A DNA stretch of 9,550 bases, taken from Bacteroidota bacterium. GTDB lineage: Bacteria; Bacteroidota; Ignavibacteria; UBA10030; UBA6906. The DNA lies in NCBI GenBank assembly GCA_017860555.1, contig JAGDMJ010000095.1, positions 1 to 9,550 on the forward strand. The letters are read 5' to 3'. A model generated the notes under the pieces. The model made no database searches. It saw only the letters and a program-made list of their open reading frames with translations, and had not been told where the DNA came from. Position numbers and translations under genes: made by a program. How positions within the stretch are numbered: the stretch's first letter is position 1; every line of letters begins with the position of its first letter. Positions 1 through 7,630 of this stretch are shown one piece after another.

Positions 1-376
1 CGGCGTTCTGTTGGGCACCGAGATCGGTGGCGGTCGGTTTGTGCATGAGATCCTCGAGATCGACAACAGCCAGGATGCCAACCGCCGCCGGAGGTTCCTG
101 ATCTCCCCGGCGCAGTACCGGGATGCCGAACGCCAGGCCGAAGAGCGGCGCCAGACATTGCTCGGCTTCTACCATTCGCACCCGGACCATCCTGCAATTC
201 CCTCGGCTTTCGATACCGAGCATGCGCTTCCCTGGTTTACATATATGATCGTCTCGGTTGCCGGCGGAAAGGCAGGCCATGCCTCGGCCTGGATGCTGGA
301 AGAAGACCGGGGACGGTTTGCGGAACAACCGCTTGCGATTGACACGCGTCCGCAAAGGCCTTCGAATGTGAAGTGA
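1..376 (+). CDS. JAMM/M67-family metallopeptidase (Mov34/MPN/PAD-1), 5' partial
   Basis: The reading frame is open from base 2, so the start lies upstream of the window and about 124 C-terminal residues are visible. The zinc motif H-x-H-x7-S-x2-D is complete: His codons at 173 and 179, Ser at 203, Asp at 212, inside HSHPDHPAIPSAFD. The catalytic Glu expected near the N-terminus of this fold would lie before base 1. Known members are isopeptidases, such as mycobacterial Mec, which removes cysteine from the sulfur carrier CysO, and eukaryotic deubiquitinases. The gene ends 21 bp before a MoaD-MoeB-rhodanese fusion on the same strand, so the two are very probably co-transcribed. I infer that it processes the carrier domain of that fusion, or releases an amino acid attached to it. 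Family assignment is firm; the substrate is inferred. Confidence 0.9.
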   Translation, partial: GVLLGTEIGGGRFVHEILEIDNSQDANRRRRFLISPAQYRDAERQAEERRQTLLGFYHSHPDHPAIPSAFDTEHALPWFTYMIVSVAGGKAGHASAWMLEEDRGRFAEQPLAIDTRPQRPSNVK

Positions 377-397
377 TGTCTCATTTTTGGAGATTCT

Positions 398-1849
398 ATG
401 GCTGTGAAAATCCTGATTCCGACCCCCCTGCGCGTCTATACCGGGCATAACGCCACCGTGGAGGTGGAAGGAGCTACTGTTGAAGAAGCACTGCGCAATT
501 TGACGAAACGATTCGGCGAAATGCAACGTCACCTGTACGGGGAGAATGGAAGCCTCCGCAGTTACGTGAACGTGTATGTGAATGATGAAGACATCCGTTA
601 CCTTGACCGGGAAAAGACGCCCCTCGAAGAATCGGATACGCTGAGCATTATTCCCTCCATAGCGGGTGGTGTGGGGGTGGAGGCCGGGAATGCCGAACCG
701 GACGTCAGGCTCCAGAATGAAGAAGTCCTGCGCTATAGCAGGCACCTGATCATCCCTGAGATCGGCATGAAGGGGCAGAAACGGCTGAAAGCTTCCCGGG
801 TTCTTCTCGTGGGAGCGGGGGGGCTCGGTTCCCCGCTTGGTTTTTACCTGGCGGCCGCGGGGGTGGGCACGATCGGCATTGTGGACTTCGATGTCGTGGA
901 GTTGACCAATCTCCAACGGCAGATTCTCCATACGACCAACGATATCGGAACGAGGAAGCTTGAATCGGCCAGACGGGCAATTCACGATCTCAATCCCCAT
1001 GTGACGGTTGTAGGCCATGAAGTCCGATTGTCTTCCGAGAATGCTCTGGAAATCCTGGCGGATTATGATATCGTCGTGGACGGAACGGACAACTTCGCGA
1101 CCCGCTATCTTGTGAACGATGCATGCGTGATCCTGGGGAAGCCGAATGTCTATGGCTCGATCTTCAGGTTCGATGGCCAGGTGACGGTGTTTGACGCCAC
1201 GCGCGGGCCTTGCTACCGTTGTCTCTATCCTGCGCCTCCTCCACCCGGCCTTGTCCCGAGCTGTGCGGAGGGAGGAGTGCTTGGAGTTCTGCCGGGAATC
1301 ATCGGAACGCTCCAGGCACTCGAGACCGTCAAGCTCATCGTTGGCCAGGGTGATCCGCTGATCGGCCGGCTTGTCTTGTTTGATGGCCTGCAGCTTAAAT
1401 TCCGCGAACTCAAACTCAAAAAGGATCCAGCATGCCCAGTGTGCGGTGAACACCCCGTGATCCGCGAACTCATTGACTACGAGGAATTCTGCGGCATCAG
1501 TCCTGCAGAAGGGAACCACGACGGCGCGCATGAGGGGATGGACATTACGGTGGAAAAGCTCAAAGAGCGGCTTGACCGTGGTGAAGACATCCTGCTCGTT
1601 GATGTGCGGGAACCGCATGAGTACGAGATCGTCAACCTCGGGGCCAAGCTTATCCCATTGCGAAAACTTCCCGAGCGGGTGCAGGAACTGGACCCTTCAA
1701 GGGAGATCGTGGTTCACTGCAAGGTTGGCGAGCGAAGTGAACGGGCCGCGGAGTTTCTGCGGGGTGTGGGATATAGGAACGTCAAGAACCTGGTCGGCGG
1801 GATCCGTGCCTGGGCGGAGAGGGTGGATCCGAGCTTGCCGAGGTATTGA
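398..1849 (+). CDS. moeB: MoaD/ThiS-like carrier fused to MoeB/ThiF adenylyltransferase and rhodanese
   Basis: This 483-residue cytosolic protein has three domains. Residues 1-91 are a MoaD/ThiS/CysO-type beta-grasp carrier ending in the Gly90-Gly91 signature. Residues about 108-360 are an E1-like adenylyltransferase: nucleotide loop GAGGLGS 139-145, NLQRQ 171-175, DGTDN 228-232, zinc cysteines 272/275 and 346/349, and Cys289 in the segment that carries the reactive Cys of MoeB/ThiF. Residues about 381-480 are a rhodanese with active-site Cys441 in CKVGERS. In the family, the E1 domain adenylates the carrier C-terminus and the rhodanese persulfide converts it to a thiocarboxylate for molybdopterin, cysteine or thio-tRNA synthesis. 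The ATG follows GGAGA by 4 nt. The carrier is fused N-terminally, so its GG is internal and must be exposed by cleavage. The JAMM peptidase just upstream is the natural candidate. The pathway served is not shown; the symbol refers to the E1 domain only. Confidence 0.93.
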   Translation: MAVKILIPTPLRVYTGHNATVEVEGATVEEALRNLTKRFGEMQRHLYGENGSLRSYVNVYVNDEDIRYLDREKTPLEESDTLSIIPSIAGGVGVEAGNAEPDVRLQNEEVLRYSRHLIIPEIGMKGQKRLKASRVLLVGAGGLGSPLGFYLAAAGVGTIGIVDFDVVELTNLQRQILHTTNDIGTRKLESARRAIHDLNPHVTVVGHEVRLSSENALEILADYDIVVDGTDNFATRYLVNDACVILGKPNVYGSIFRFDGQVTVFDATRGPCYRCLYPAPPPPGLVPSCAEGGVLGVLPGIIGTLQALETVKLIVGQGDPLIGRLVLFDGLQLKFRELKLKKDPACPVCGEHPVIRELIDYEEFCGISPAEGNHDGAHEGMDITVEKLKERLDRGEDILLVDVREPHEYEIVNLGAKLIPLRKLPERVQELDPSREIVVHCKVGERSERAAEFLRGVGYRNVKNLVGGIRAWAERVDPSLPRY

Positions 1850-1911
1850 TGAGTTTAGCCGGCTCTGATCAAGTCAGTGTGGCATCAATGATCTTTGTGT
1901 AACGCTTTTAT

Positions 1912-1944
1912 TCAGGACCCATCCTTTTGCAGGATGGGTCCTGA
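1912..1944. terminator. Perfect 14-bp hairpin between convergent genes
   Basis: Bases 1912-1925 (TCAGGACCCATCCT) are the exact reverse complement of 1931-1944, with the 5-base loop TTTGC. The hairpin lies 62 bp after the stop of the carrier-E1-rhodanese gene and 14 bp after the stop of the convergent M3 peptidase gene, where a bidirectional terminator is expected. Neither strand has a clean U-tract after the stem: the plus strand continues TCGAGGCG and the minus strand ATAAAAGCG. It is therefore not a textbook intrinsic terminator and may instead block RNA 3' decay. The rest of the 1850-1958 gap shows nothing else. Confidence 0.7.
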
Positions 1945-1958
1945 TCGAGGCGTCTTCT

Positions 1959-4043
1959 CTACATGAGCCCACGCCGCTTCAGAAGCGGCTCGATGGCCGG
2001 TTCCTTCCCGCGGAATTTCATGTATTGCTTCATCGCCTGGCCCGTCGCACCTTTGGCGAGAACGTGCTCTTCGAACGCTTGAGCCGTAGCCTGGTCGAAG
2101 AGGCCGCGCTCCTTGAACGCCTCGAAGGCATCCGCATCAAGGACAGCAGCCCAGATGTAGCTGTAGTAACCCGCCGAGTATCCGCTGCTCCAGATATGAG
2201 CGAAGTAAGGGCTCCTGTACCGTGATATAATCTCGGGAATGAGCCGCATTTTTTTCACGGAGGCTTGTTCGAAGCCGTTCGCATCCACCGGCTCCGTCGT
2301 CGCCAGCGTGTGCCAGTCCATGTCCAGCAGAGAAGCCGCCAGGTATTCCACCGTCAAAAAACCCTGGTTGAACTTATCGCTCCGAGTGATCTTATCCGCA
2401 AGCGAGGCCGGAAGCTTCTCACCTGTTGCGTAGTGTTGGGCATAGAGGCCCAGCACCTCGGGCACGAACGCCCAATTCTCCATGATCTGCGAAGGAAGTT
2501 CCACAAAGTCCCGGGGTACGGAGAGCATGCGGTAAGTCTGATTCTGGAGAAGTGCGTTCAGCGCGTGGCCGAATTCGTGAAAGAGCGTGCGCACCTCGTC
2601 CGGGCTGAGGAGCGCCGGCTTGTCGCCGGCTGGCCTGGAGAAATTCCCGACGTTGGTGACCAGCGGGGTGACCATGGCGCCATCGCGCCGTTCCTGGTCG
2701 CGGAACCCGCCGCACCATGCCCCGGCCCGCTTACCAGGCCGCGGGAAATAATCCGTGTACAGAAGGCCAACATGTGTTCCATCCGCACGCTTCACTTCGT
2801 AGACCGTTACTTCGTCGGAATAGGTGGAGATATCCTTGCGTTCGACGAACTGCAGGCCGTAGAGCCGGCGGGCGACCTCAAATGCCCCTTGACGGACATT
2901 TTCCAGCTTGAAATACGGGCGGAGTTCGTTTTCATCAAGGTCGTATTTTGCCTTGCGGACTTTTTCGGCATAGTACCACCAGTCCCACGGGGCAAGCGCG
3001 AAATTCCCTCCTTCTTTCCTGATGATCTTCTGCATTTCCTCCCGTTCTTTCGCCGCATTTTTCAGCGCGGGCTCCCAGAGTTTGTGGAGGAACTCATACA
3101 CCGTGGCGGGCGTCCGGGCCATGTTCTGCTCCAGCACGTAGTCGGCGTGCGTCTTGAAGCCGAGCAGATTGGCACGCTCCACGCGCAGTGCCGCCATTTT
3201 CGCGATGATGCGCTTGTTGTCGTACTCGTTGTTGTTGTCGCCGCGCATGATGTATGCCGTGTAAAGTTTCTCCCGCAGCGCCCGGTTCTTTGCGTACTGG
3301 AGGAAAGGAATCATGCTCGGCTTGTGGACTGTAAAGACCCACTTCCCTTCCAGTCCAGCTTTGCGCGCGGCGTCGGCCGCGCCATCCACTACTTCCTGCG
3401 GCAATCCTGTCAGGTCCTCTTTGTTCTCGATGGTCAATGTGAACGCGTTGGTCTCTTTCAAGACGTTCTCTGAGAACTTAAGCGAGAGCGTGGACAGTTC
3501 CTCGTTCAGCTCGCGGAAACGTTTCTTCTGTTCCGCCGAAAGGTTGGCCCCTCCCCGGACGAACTTCTTATACGTCTCGTCGAGCAGGTGGGCCTGCTCG
3601 TCTGTAAGCGAGAGGGAACCCCGCCGGTCGTAGACGCTCTTGACTCGCTGGAACAGCGATTCGTTGAGCATGATGTCATCACGATGTTTGGTCAAGAGCG
3701 GAGTGATCTCGTTGGCTATCTTCTGGATCTCATCGTTGGTGTTTGCCCCATGCAACGCGTAGAAGACGTTCTGCACCCGGTCCAAGATGATCCCGCTCTT
3801 ATCGAGGGCTTCAAGCGTATTCTGAAATGTTGGTTCCTCCCGGTTGGACGCGATCGCCTCTGCTTCTTTAGTTTCCAGTGACATCCCTTCCCGGAATGCA
3901 GGGATGAAATGCTCGTTCTTGACGCGGTCAAACGGCGGCGTCTCGAAAGGTGTGCCGTAATCGCCCAGGAGGGGATTTTTCGGCTCGTTGCTGCACGCAA
4001 ATGCAATGGCTGCCATGGCGAGGACAAGGATGAAATTCTTCAT
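1959..4043 (-). CDS. dcp: M3-family zinc peptidase (peptidyl-dipeptidase Dcp-like) lipoprotein
   Basis: This 694-residue protein has the normal length for M3 oligopeptidases. The N-terminus is a short hydrophobic signal with Cys17 in AIAFAC followed by SNEPKNP. That looks like a lipobox, although Phe at -2 is unusual, so it is probably anchored in an envelope membrane facing the periplasm. The helical N-terminal half leads to the zinc site HEFGH at 489-493 (Glu490 catalytic, His489 and His493 ligands); Glu515 in DFVELPSQ is the third ligand. The conserved substrate-binding Tyr cluster GYSAGYYSYIW is at 621-631. Family members remove dipeptides from the C-termini of short peptides or cleave short oligopeptides; Dcp-type activity is inferred from overall similarity. 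The ATG is preceded by AAGGA at 4054-4058, 10 nt away. The gene lies 105 bp downstream of the glycosidase-like gene on the same strand. I saw no convincing promoter in that gap, so read-through is possible. Confidence 0.92.
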   Translation of the reverse strand: MKNFILVLAMAAIAFACSNEPKNPLLGDYGTPFETPPFDRVKNEHFIPAFREGMSLETKEAEAIASNREEPTFQNTLEALDKSGIILDRVQNVFYALHGANTNDEIQKIANEITPLLTKHRDDIMLNESLFQRVKSVYDRRGSLSLTDEQAHLLDETYKKFVRGGANLSAEQKKRFRELNEELSTLSLKFSENVLKETNAFTLTIENKEDLTGLPQEVVDGAADAARKAGLEGKWVFTVHKPSMIPFLQYAKNRALREKLYTAYIMRGDNNNEYDNKRIIAKMAALRVERANLLGFKTHADYVLEQNMARTPATVYEFLHKLWEPALKNAAKEREEMQKIIRKEGGNFALAPWDWWYYAEKVRKAKYDLDENELRPYFKLENVRQGAFEVARRLYGLQFVERKDISTYSDEVTVYEVKRADGTHVGLLYTDYFPRPGKRAGAWCGGFRDQERRDGAMVTPLVTNVGNFSRPAGDKPALLSPDEVRTLFHEFGHALNALLQNQTYRMLSVPRDFVELPSQIMENWAFVPEVLGLYAQHYATGEKLPASLADKITRSDKFNQGFLTVEYLAASLLDMDWHTLATTEPVDANGFEQASVKKMRLIPEIISRYRSPYFAHIWSSGYSAGYYSYIWAAVLDADAFEAFKERGLFDQATAQAFEEHVLAKGATGQAMKQYMKFRGKEPAIEPLLKRRGLM

Positions 4044-4148
4044 GTGTGAGAGTTCCTTTGATTGAATATCAGGATAATGCGGCTCTGGAGAACAATGTAC
4101 GGAAAAACGTGAAAAAGAGAAGCATGGGACAACTGCCGGTGCCTCGTC

Positions 4149-5969
4149 CTAATGTTTCTTTCCCTCAACCCCGGAGAGGAACTTCTGCAGATTCACATAT
4201 TCATTGAATAGCTTCTGGTTCATGGAGCTAAGGACCCCCAGCTCTCCGCGTGAGCGGACTCTTGAGGCATACACGGCGAAGAGTTGTTCCAGCGGGGCTT
4301 CATCCAGACTTTTCCGTGCAGCGCGGAGCCTGGCCGCAAGCTCGTCCCGGCCAGGTTTGTCCTGAGCAGTGTAGAGACTCTTCCGGAACGCATATGCAGG
4401 TTCGAGTTTCCTCCCTACCTCGTCCAGGAGCAGGGCAAATTCGAAGTTGGCTTTGTACCACTTGAGATTTTCTTTGGTCCGTCTATCGGAATTTCCGCGC
4501 TCAGCTCTGTCCAGCGCCGCAATCAATCTTTGGAAGTTGCCCCTCGCGATGCTGTCCATTCTTCCCCAATCGGGCGTGTAGATATAGTACTCCGGTGATG
4601 TACTGGCGCCGAGCCACATATCTTTGTCGAACTCGGTGAAGAGGGGAGCGAGCTCACGGGCCGCCCTCGTGCCGCATTCCTTTTCAAGGAACATCCTGTA
4701 GACATCGCTGACGGAGGCGGTGTCGTCGGGATTGAGGGCGAACCGGGAAAATGTCGCCAGGTTTGCCCTGATCTCCTCCGTTCTCCAGTGGATAGCCAGC
4801 ACGCCGTCCAGTTTCATCATCCTGGCGAGCTTGACCTGCTCACGGACGATGTCCACCCTGGGCTGGTAGTGCCACAATTGGTGATCACCCTCCAGCCATG
4901 GAATGCTCCAGAATCTTCTGTGGGCGGCGATTTCGGCTATGAACTCCGGTTGAGGGTATTGTCCCAATCCCGGATTCAAACAACTGAACACGATGTCCTT
5001 CGGGAGACCTTTGTCCAATCCTCGCAAGATCGGAGGAAGCTGGTTGTCGCCTCCCCAGCCGCCGATCAAAACGCCTTTCCCCGGTGCCGCTTTCTTGATA
5101 TGTTCGTAGGCAAGTCGTATGTACTCGAGCGACCAGACGCCGATCAATGTCTGGCTGGCGTCGGCCCCTTGGAACAGGTAGGAATTTCTGTCGTAAAGAG
5201 ATTTGAACTGCGGATTCTTCAACGCCTTGTCCGCGTCGAAGCCAAAGAACGAGTGCTCGTTCAGCCAGAGCCAGATCCAGTCGACGTCAGGATAGGCCTC
5301 GAGGATGTTGTCAATTGCAGCGAACAGTATTTCTACGGCCTGATAATGCGTGGGATTCGGGATCATTGAGCCGGTTCCTTCCCAGTACAACCCGTCCTCG
5401 AACAGGGAGAAGAACTCAGGGGGGTGAACGCCAAACTCAAAGCCCATGGCTGTCTGCATCCCGCGTGCATGTGCCATGCTCATCACATCTTTCATAAGCT
5501 TCTGTGTTCGGGTGTAATGCTCGATGGTGTTCCCTGAAAGGATGGAGCAGTCAGAGCCGAACGCGGTTGCATCCCCGGGAAAAAGCCCTGCTGTCTTGAA
5601 CGCGAAATCTCTGACAGAGAGGGGCTCGTAGCCCCAGCGGGCGGTGAGGGAATTGTCGAGAAAGGCCTCCGGAATGATATTCTTGTACTCAATCTTGATC
5701 ATCGGCTCGACATAATTCACATAACGCTGTCCGCCGCCGGTGTAACAGTGAAAGCCGATGAAGTTGATCTGTTTTCCCTTGCAGTCGTCCAGGTATTTTT
5801 CATAGTCCGGGAGATTCCATGCGGACGGCCCGGAGAGAAAGTTGTGCCACGGCAGGACGCCTCTGATGGCAAAGGGCTGGGGCGTATGCGTCGCCTGTCC
5901 ATGGAGTTGCCCGGGAAGGATCCCAAGGGCGGCGACAATGGCAAGAACAAGAGGGGAAATCCGTTCCAT
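4149..5969 (-). CDS. Secreted TIM-barrel glycosidase-like protein, specificity unknown
   Basis: I start this 606-residue protein at the ATG at 5967-5969. It gives a clean signal peptide (MERISPLVLAIVAALGILPG, likely cut near LHG-QA), so the product is exported. An in-frame ATG at 6006-6008 would add 13 polar residues, but it overlaps the -10 box of a good promoter. Neither start has a clear Shine-Dalgarno. The body looks like a (beta/alpha)8 carbohydrate-active enzyme related to hexosaminidase or alpha-glucuronidase-like families. Candidate active-site segments are FEFG 177-180, WLWLNEHS (Asn237-Glu238), GGWGGD from 304, WLEGDHQLW 358-366 and HWRTEE 394-399. The alternating pattern DWIWLWLNE looks like a barrel strand ending in an acid/base Glu. 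The C-terminal third is charged and helical. I know similar proteins as conserved hypotheticals in Bacteroidota and Acidobacteriota, but I cannot name a GH family. Fold: moderate confidence. Substrate: unknown. Confidence 0.8.
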   Translation of the reverse strand: MERISPLVLAIVAALGILPGQLHGQATHTPQPFAIRGVLPWHNFLSGPSAWNLPDYEKYLDDCKGKQINFIGFHCYTGGGQRYVNYVEPMIKIEYKNIIPEAFLDNSLTARWGYEPLSVRDFAFKTAGLFPGDATAFGSDCSILSGNTIEHYTRTQKLMKDVMSMAHARGMQTAMGFEFGVHPPEFFSLFEDGLYWEGTGSMIPNPTHYQAVEILFAAIDNILEAYPDVDWIWLWLNEHSFFGFDADKALKNPQFKSLYDRNSYLFQGADASQTLIGVWSLEYIRLAYEHIKKAAPGKGVLIGGWGGDNQLPPILRGLDKGLPKDIVFSCLNPGLGQYPQPEFIAEIAAHRRFWSIPWLEGDHQLWHYQPRVDIVREQVKLARMMKLDGVLAIHWRTEEIRANLATFSRFALNPDDTASVSDVYRMFLEKECGTRAARELAPLFTEFDKDMWLGASTSPEYYIYTPDWGRMDSIARGNFQRLIAALDRAERGNSDRRTKENLKWYKANFEFALLLDEVGRKLEPAYAFRKSLYTAQDKPGRDELAARLRAARKSLDEAPLEQLFAVYASRVRSRGELGVLSSMNQKLFNEYVNLQKFLSGVEGKKH

Positions 5970-6006
5970 GCTCTGTTTTTGGGCTAATGAGGGGGTTGGA
6001 GGTGTC

Positions 6007-6035
6007 ATTATACTTCAACCAGAGGGGAGATGCAA
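6007..6035 (-). promoter_or_regulatory. Sigma70-type promoter of the glycosidase-like gene
   Basis: On the minus strand, TTGCAT (6030-6035) and TATAAT (6007-6012) are separated by exactly 17 bp. The -10 is a perfect consensus match and the -35 matches in four of six positions. Transcription would begin near base 6000 and leave a leader of about 30 nt before the ATG at 5969. The -10 box overlaps the upstream in-frame ATG (6006-6008), which therefore should not be in the message. No experimental support. Confidence 0.62.
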
Positions 6036-6175
6036 GAGGGGGGGTCACAGACATTTTGTGCAACTTGTGGCCATATCTGGCGAGCCACAAAAGGCACAGA
6101 CGAGATCCCCCTCCCCGCCCCTACTCACCTGCGGCGGGAGGGGATTCCCGGCCACACCGTTGTGTGAAGTCCCTG

Positions 6176-7630
6176 TTAGATCGCTGATCGCAGCCTGTCC
6201 GCTTTCTGTCGAATGAAAGCGTAGTTGAGCAGCGGGAGGCCGTGGAATCTGACCGCGGCCGAGCAATACTTGCGGGCTTCGTCCTTTGCCCCGCTTCCCT
6301 GATAGGCGAGAGCGATCCGATAGAGATTGTATGGGTTCTGCTGATTTGCCTGTCGCAATTCCCTGACTGCCTGGGCATACTCCTGTTGTGCGAGGGCGAT
6401 TGACCCGATGAGCTCATGGGCCAGGCGGATCTGGTTCTTGTTGTCTTTCACTTCGGCCCCGCGCAGGAATTGCTCAGCCTCTTTCGTTGCCGTATCGTAT
6501 TCCTTCCTGGCGAGGGCTACTCTCCCAAGGTTGAAGTGATGGATCAATGTGGCGTTCTCCTTGACTTCCTTGGCCAGGCCCGATGACCGGATCAGTGCCA
6601 GAGATTCCTCAAACGCCGCCGATGCCTTGTCCACCTGTCCCATCTCAAGCAGGATATTCCCGATCGCCGTCTGGTCGGCAGACATATTTCCCGTGTCGTT
6701 GATCTTCTCCGCGATGGCAAATTCCTTTTCCATCTCCTTCAGAGCCATGTCATGCTTGCCTTCATCGACATAGGTGATGACCGTCCCGAAGATGGCCGCG
6801 CGTTTCTCACCGTCGGTTCGGGCCAGGGCAAGGGCTTTCTGGAATTCCTCGTGAGCTTCATCATGCTTTCCCTCGTACATGAGGGCGGCAGCGATGCCGG
6901 TGTAGGAGTTCGCGAAATGGCCATCGAGAGAGAGAGCCTTCTTGTACTGCTCAATGGCTTCGTCAAATCTCCCGAGTTTCAGGAGGAACTCCGCGTAGGA
7001 GTCGTACGGGTTCGGATCATTCGGAATCAGCTCGGTATACTTTCTAAATGTGACTTCAGCTTTGTCGAACCGTTCAAGAAAACGATAGGCATATCCAAGT
7101 TGATTGTATGCGGGAGCGAACGACGGATTGATCTCGGTAGCCCGTTCCAAGTACCGAACGGCTTTGGCATAATCCTGTTGGCCAAAATAGTTGATACCCA
7201 GCAGCGACTGGGCGCGCTCATCGTCGGGAAAAATATCCACGAGCTTCTGATACGTTTCACACTGAGCAGTAGGATCGGCAAGGGCTCCCTGCCTGAAACC
7301 TGTGATCCAGAGTTGCTCCCCCGGGGAGGCATTTTTCGAGAGCTCCGTAGCTTTGTCCAGATATCCGAAGAACTCCTTCGCCGTGGGTGCGGTTGTCGCC
7401 AGGTAGAGATACGCGAGTGCAAACAACGGATCCCGTTCAGATGCTTTCTTGAACTGAGCGATCGCGTCCGTGAGCCGGAGATTGTCGACCAGCGTACGTC
7501 CCTCCAGGAAGTAACCCTTCGCTTCCCTGGAAGCAGTGGAAATGGGTATTTTCCCCATGTCCGATGCGAGCGCAATCGTGCCGAGCAGCAAGAGTGCGAG
7601 CGGAAGCGTGGCGTACCGTACACGTTTCAT
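6176..7630 (-). CDS. Exported tetratricopeptide-repeat (TPR) protein
   Basis: This 484-residue protein begins at the ATG at 7628-7630, chosen because AGGAGG (plus-strand 7635-7640) lies 4 nt upstream and the N-terminus is a proper signal peptide, MKRVRYATLPLALLLLGTIALA followed by SDMGK. The frame stays open 60 codons further upstream, but that part is not signal-like. After a leading segment with a conserved-looking start (PISTASREAKGYFLEGRTLVDN), helical TPR units run almost to the end, e.g. around 52-80, 138-170, 172-204, 206-238, 240-270, 317-347, 363-391 and 402-431, with typical A-Y-N-LG-AY, F-x-KA and NP patterns. TPR arrays bind proteins and carry no catalysis themselves; the partner is unknown. 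The gene is divergent from the two cytochrome genes (179-bp gap) and upstream of the glycosidase-like gene (206-bp gap with its own promoter), so it is probably a single transcription unit. Confidence 0.9.
   Translation of the reverse strand: MKRVRYATLPLALLLLGTIALASDMGKIPISTASREAKGYFLEGRTLVDNLRLTDAIAQFKKASERDPLFALAYLYLATTAPTAKEFFGYLDKATELSKNASPGEQLWITGFRQGALADPTAQCETYQKLVDIFPDDERAQSLLGINYFGQQDYAKAVRYLERATEINPSFAPAYNQLGYAYRFLERFDKAEVTFRKYTELIPNDPNPYDSYAEFLLKLGRFDEAIEQYKKALSLDGHFANSYTGIAAALMYEGKHDEAHEEFQKALALARTDGEKRAAIFGTVITYVDEGKHDMALKEMEKEFAIAEKINDTGNMSADQTAIGNILLEMGQVDKASAAFEESLALIRSSGLAKEVKENATLIHHFNLGRVALARKEYDTATKEAEQFLRGAEVKDNKNQIRLAHELIGSIALAQQEYAQAVRELRQANQQNPYNLYRIALAYQGSGAKDEARKYCSAAVRFHGLPLLNYAFIRQKADRLRSAI

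Noticed and set aside
1538..1849. Possible internal translation start at Met381 giving a free rhodanese
   Set aside because: GAGGGG touches the ATG with no spacing, which is too close for normal initiation. The fusion reads through without interruption.
1473..1868. 131-codon frame overlapping the rhodanese domain
   Set aside because: It is a +1 shadow of the fusion gene. The rhodanese frame is intact with its active-site Cys, so there is no frameshift to explain.
2265..3473. 402-codon open frame on the plus strand, antisense to the M3 peptidase gene
   Set aside because: It lies wholly inside a well-supported gene, its translation is low-complexity and Arg/Val/Leu-rich with no recognisable domain, and it has no ribosome-binding site. 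It is a by-product of codon bias in the opposite strand.
6065..6166. Hairpins TTGTGGC/GCCACAA (6065-6090) and CACAC/GTGTG (6153-6166) as a terminator for the TPR gene
   Set aside because: The first has a 12-base loop and the second a 5-bp stem; neither is followed by a T-run on the minus strand. The evidence is too weak to call.
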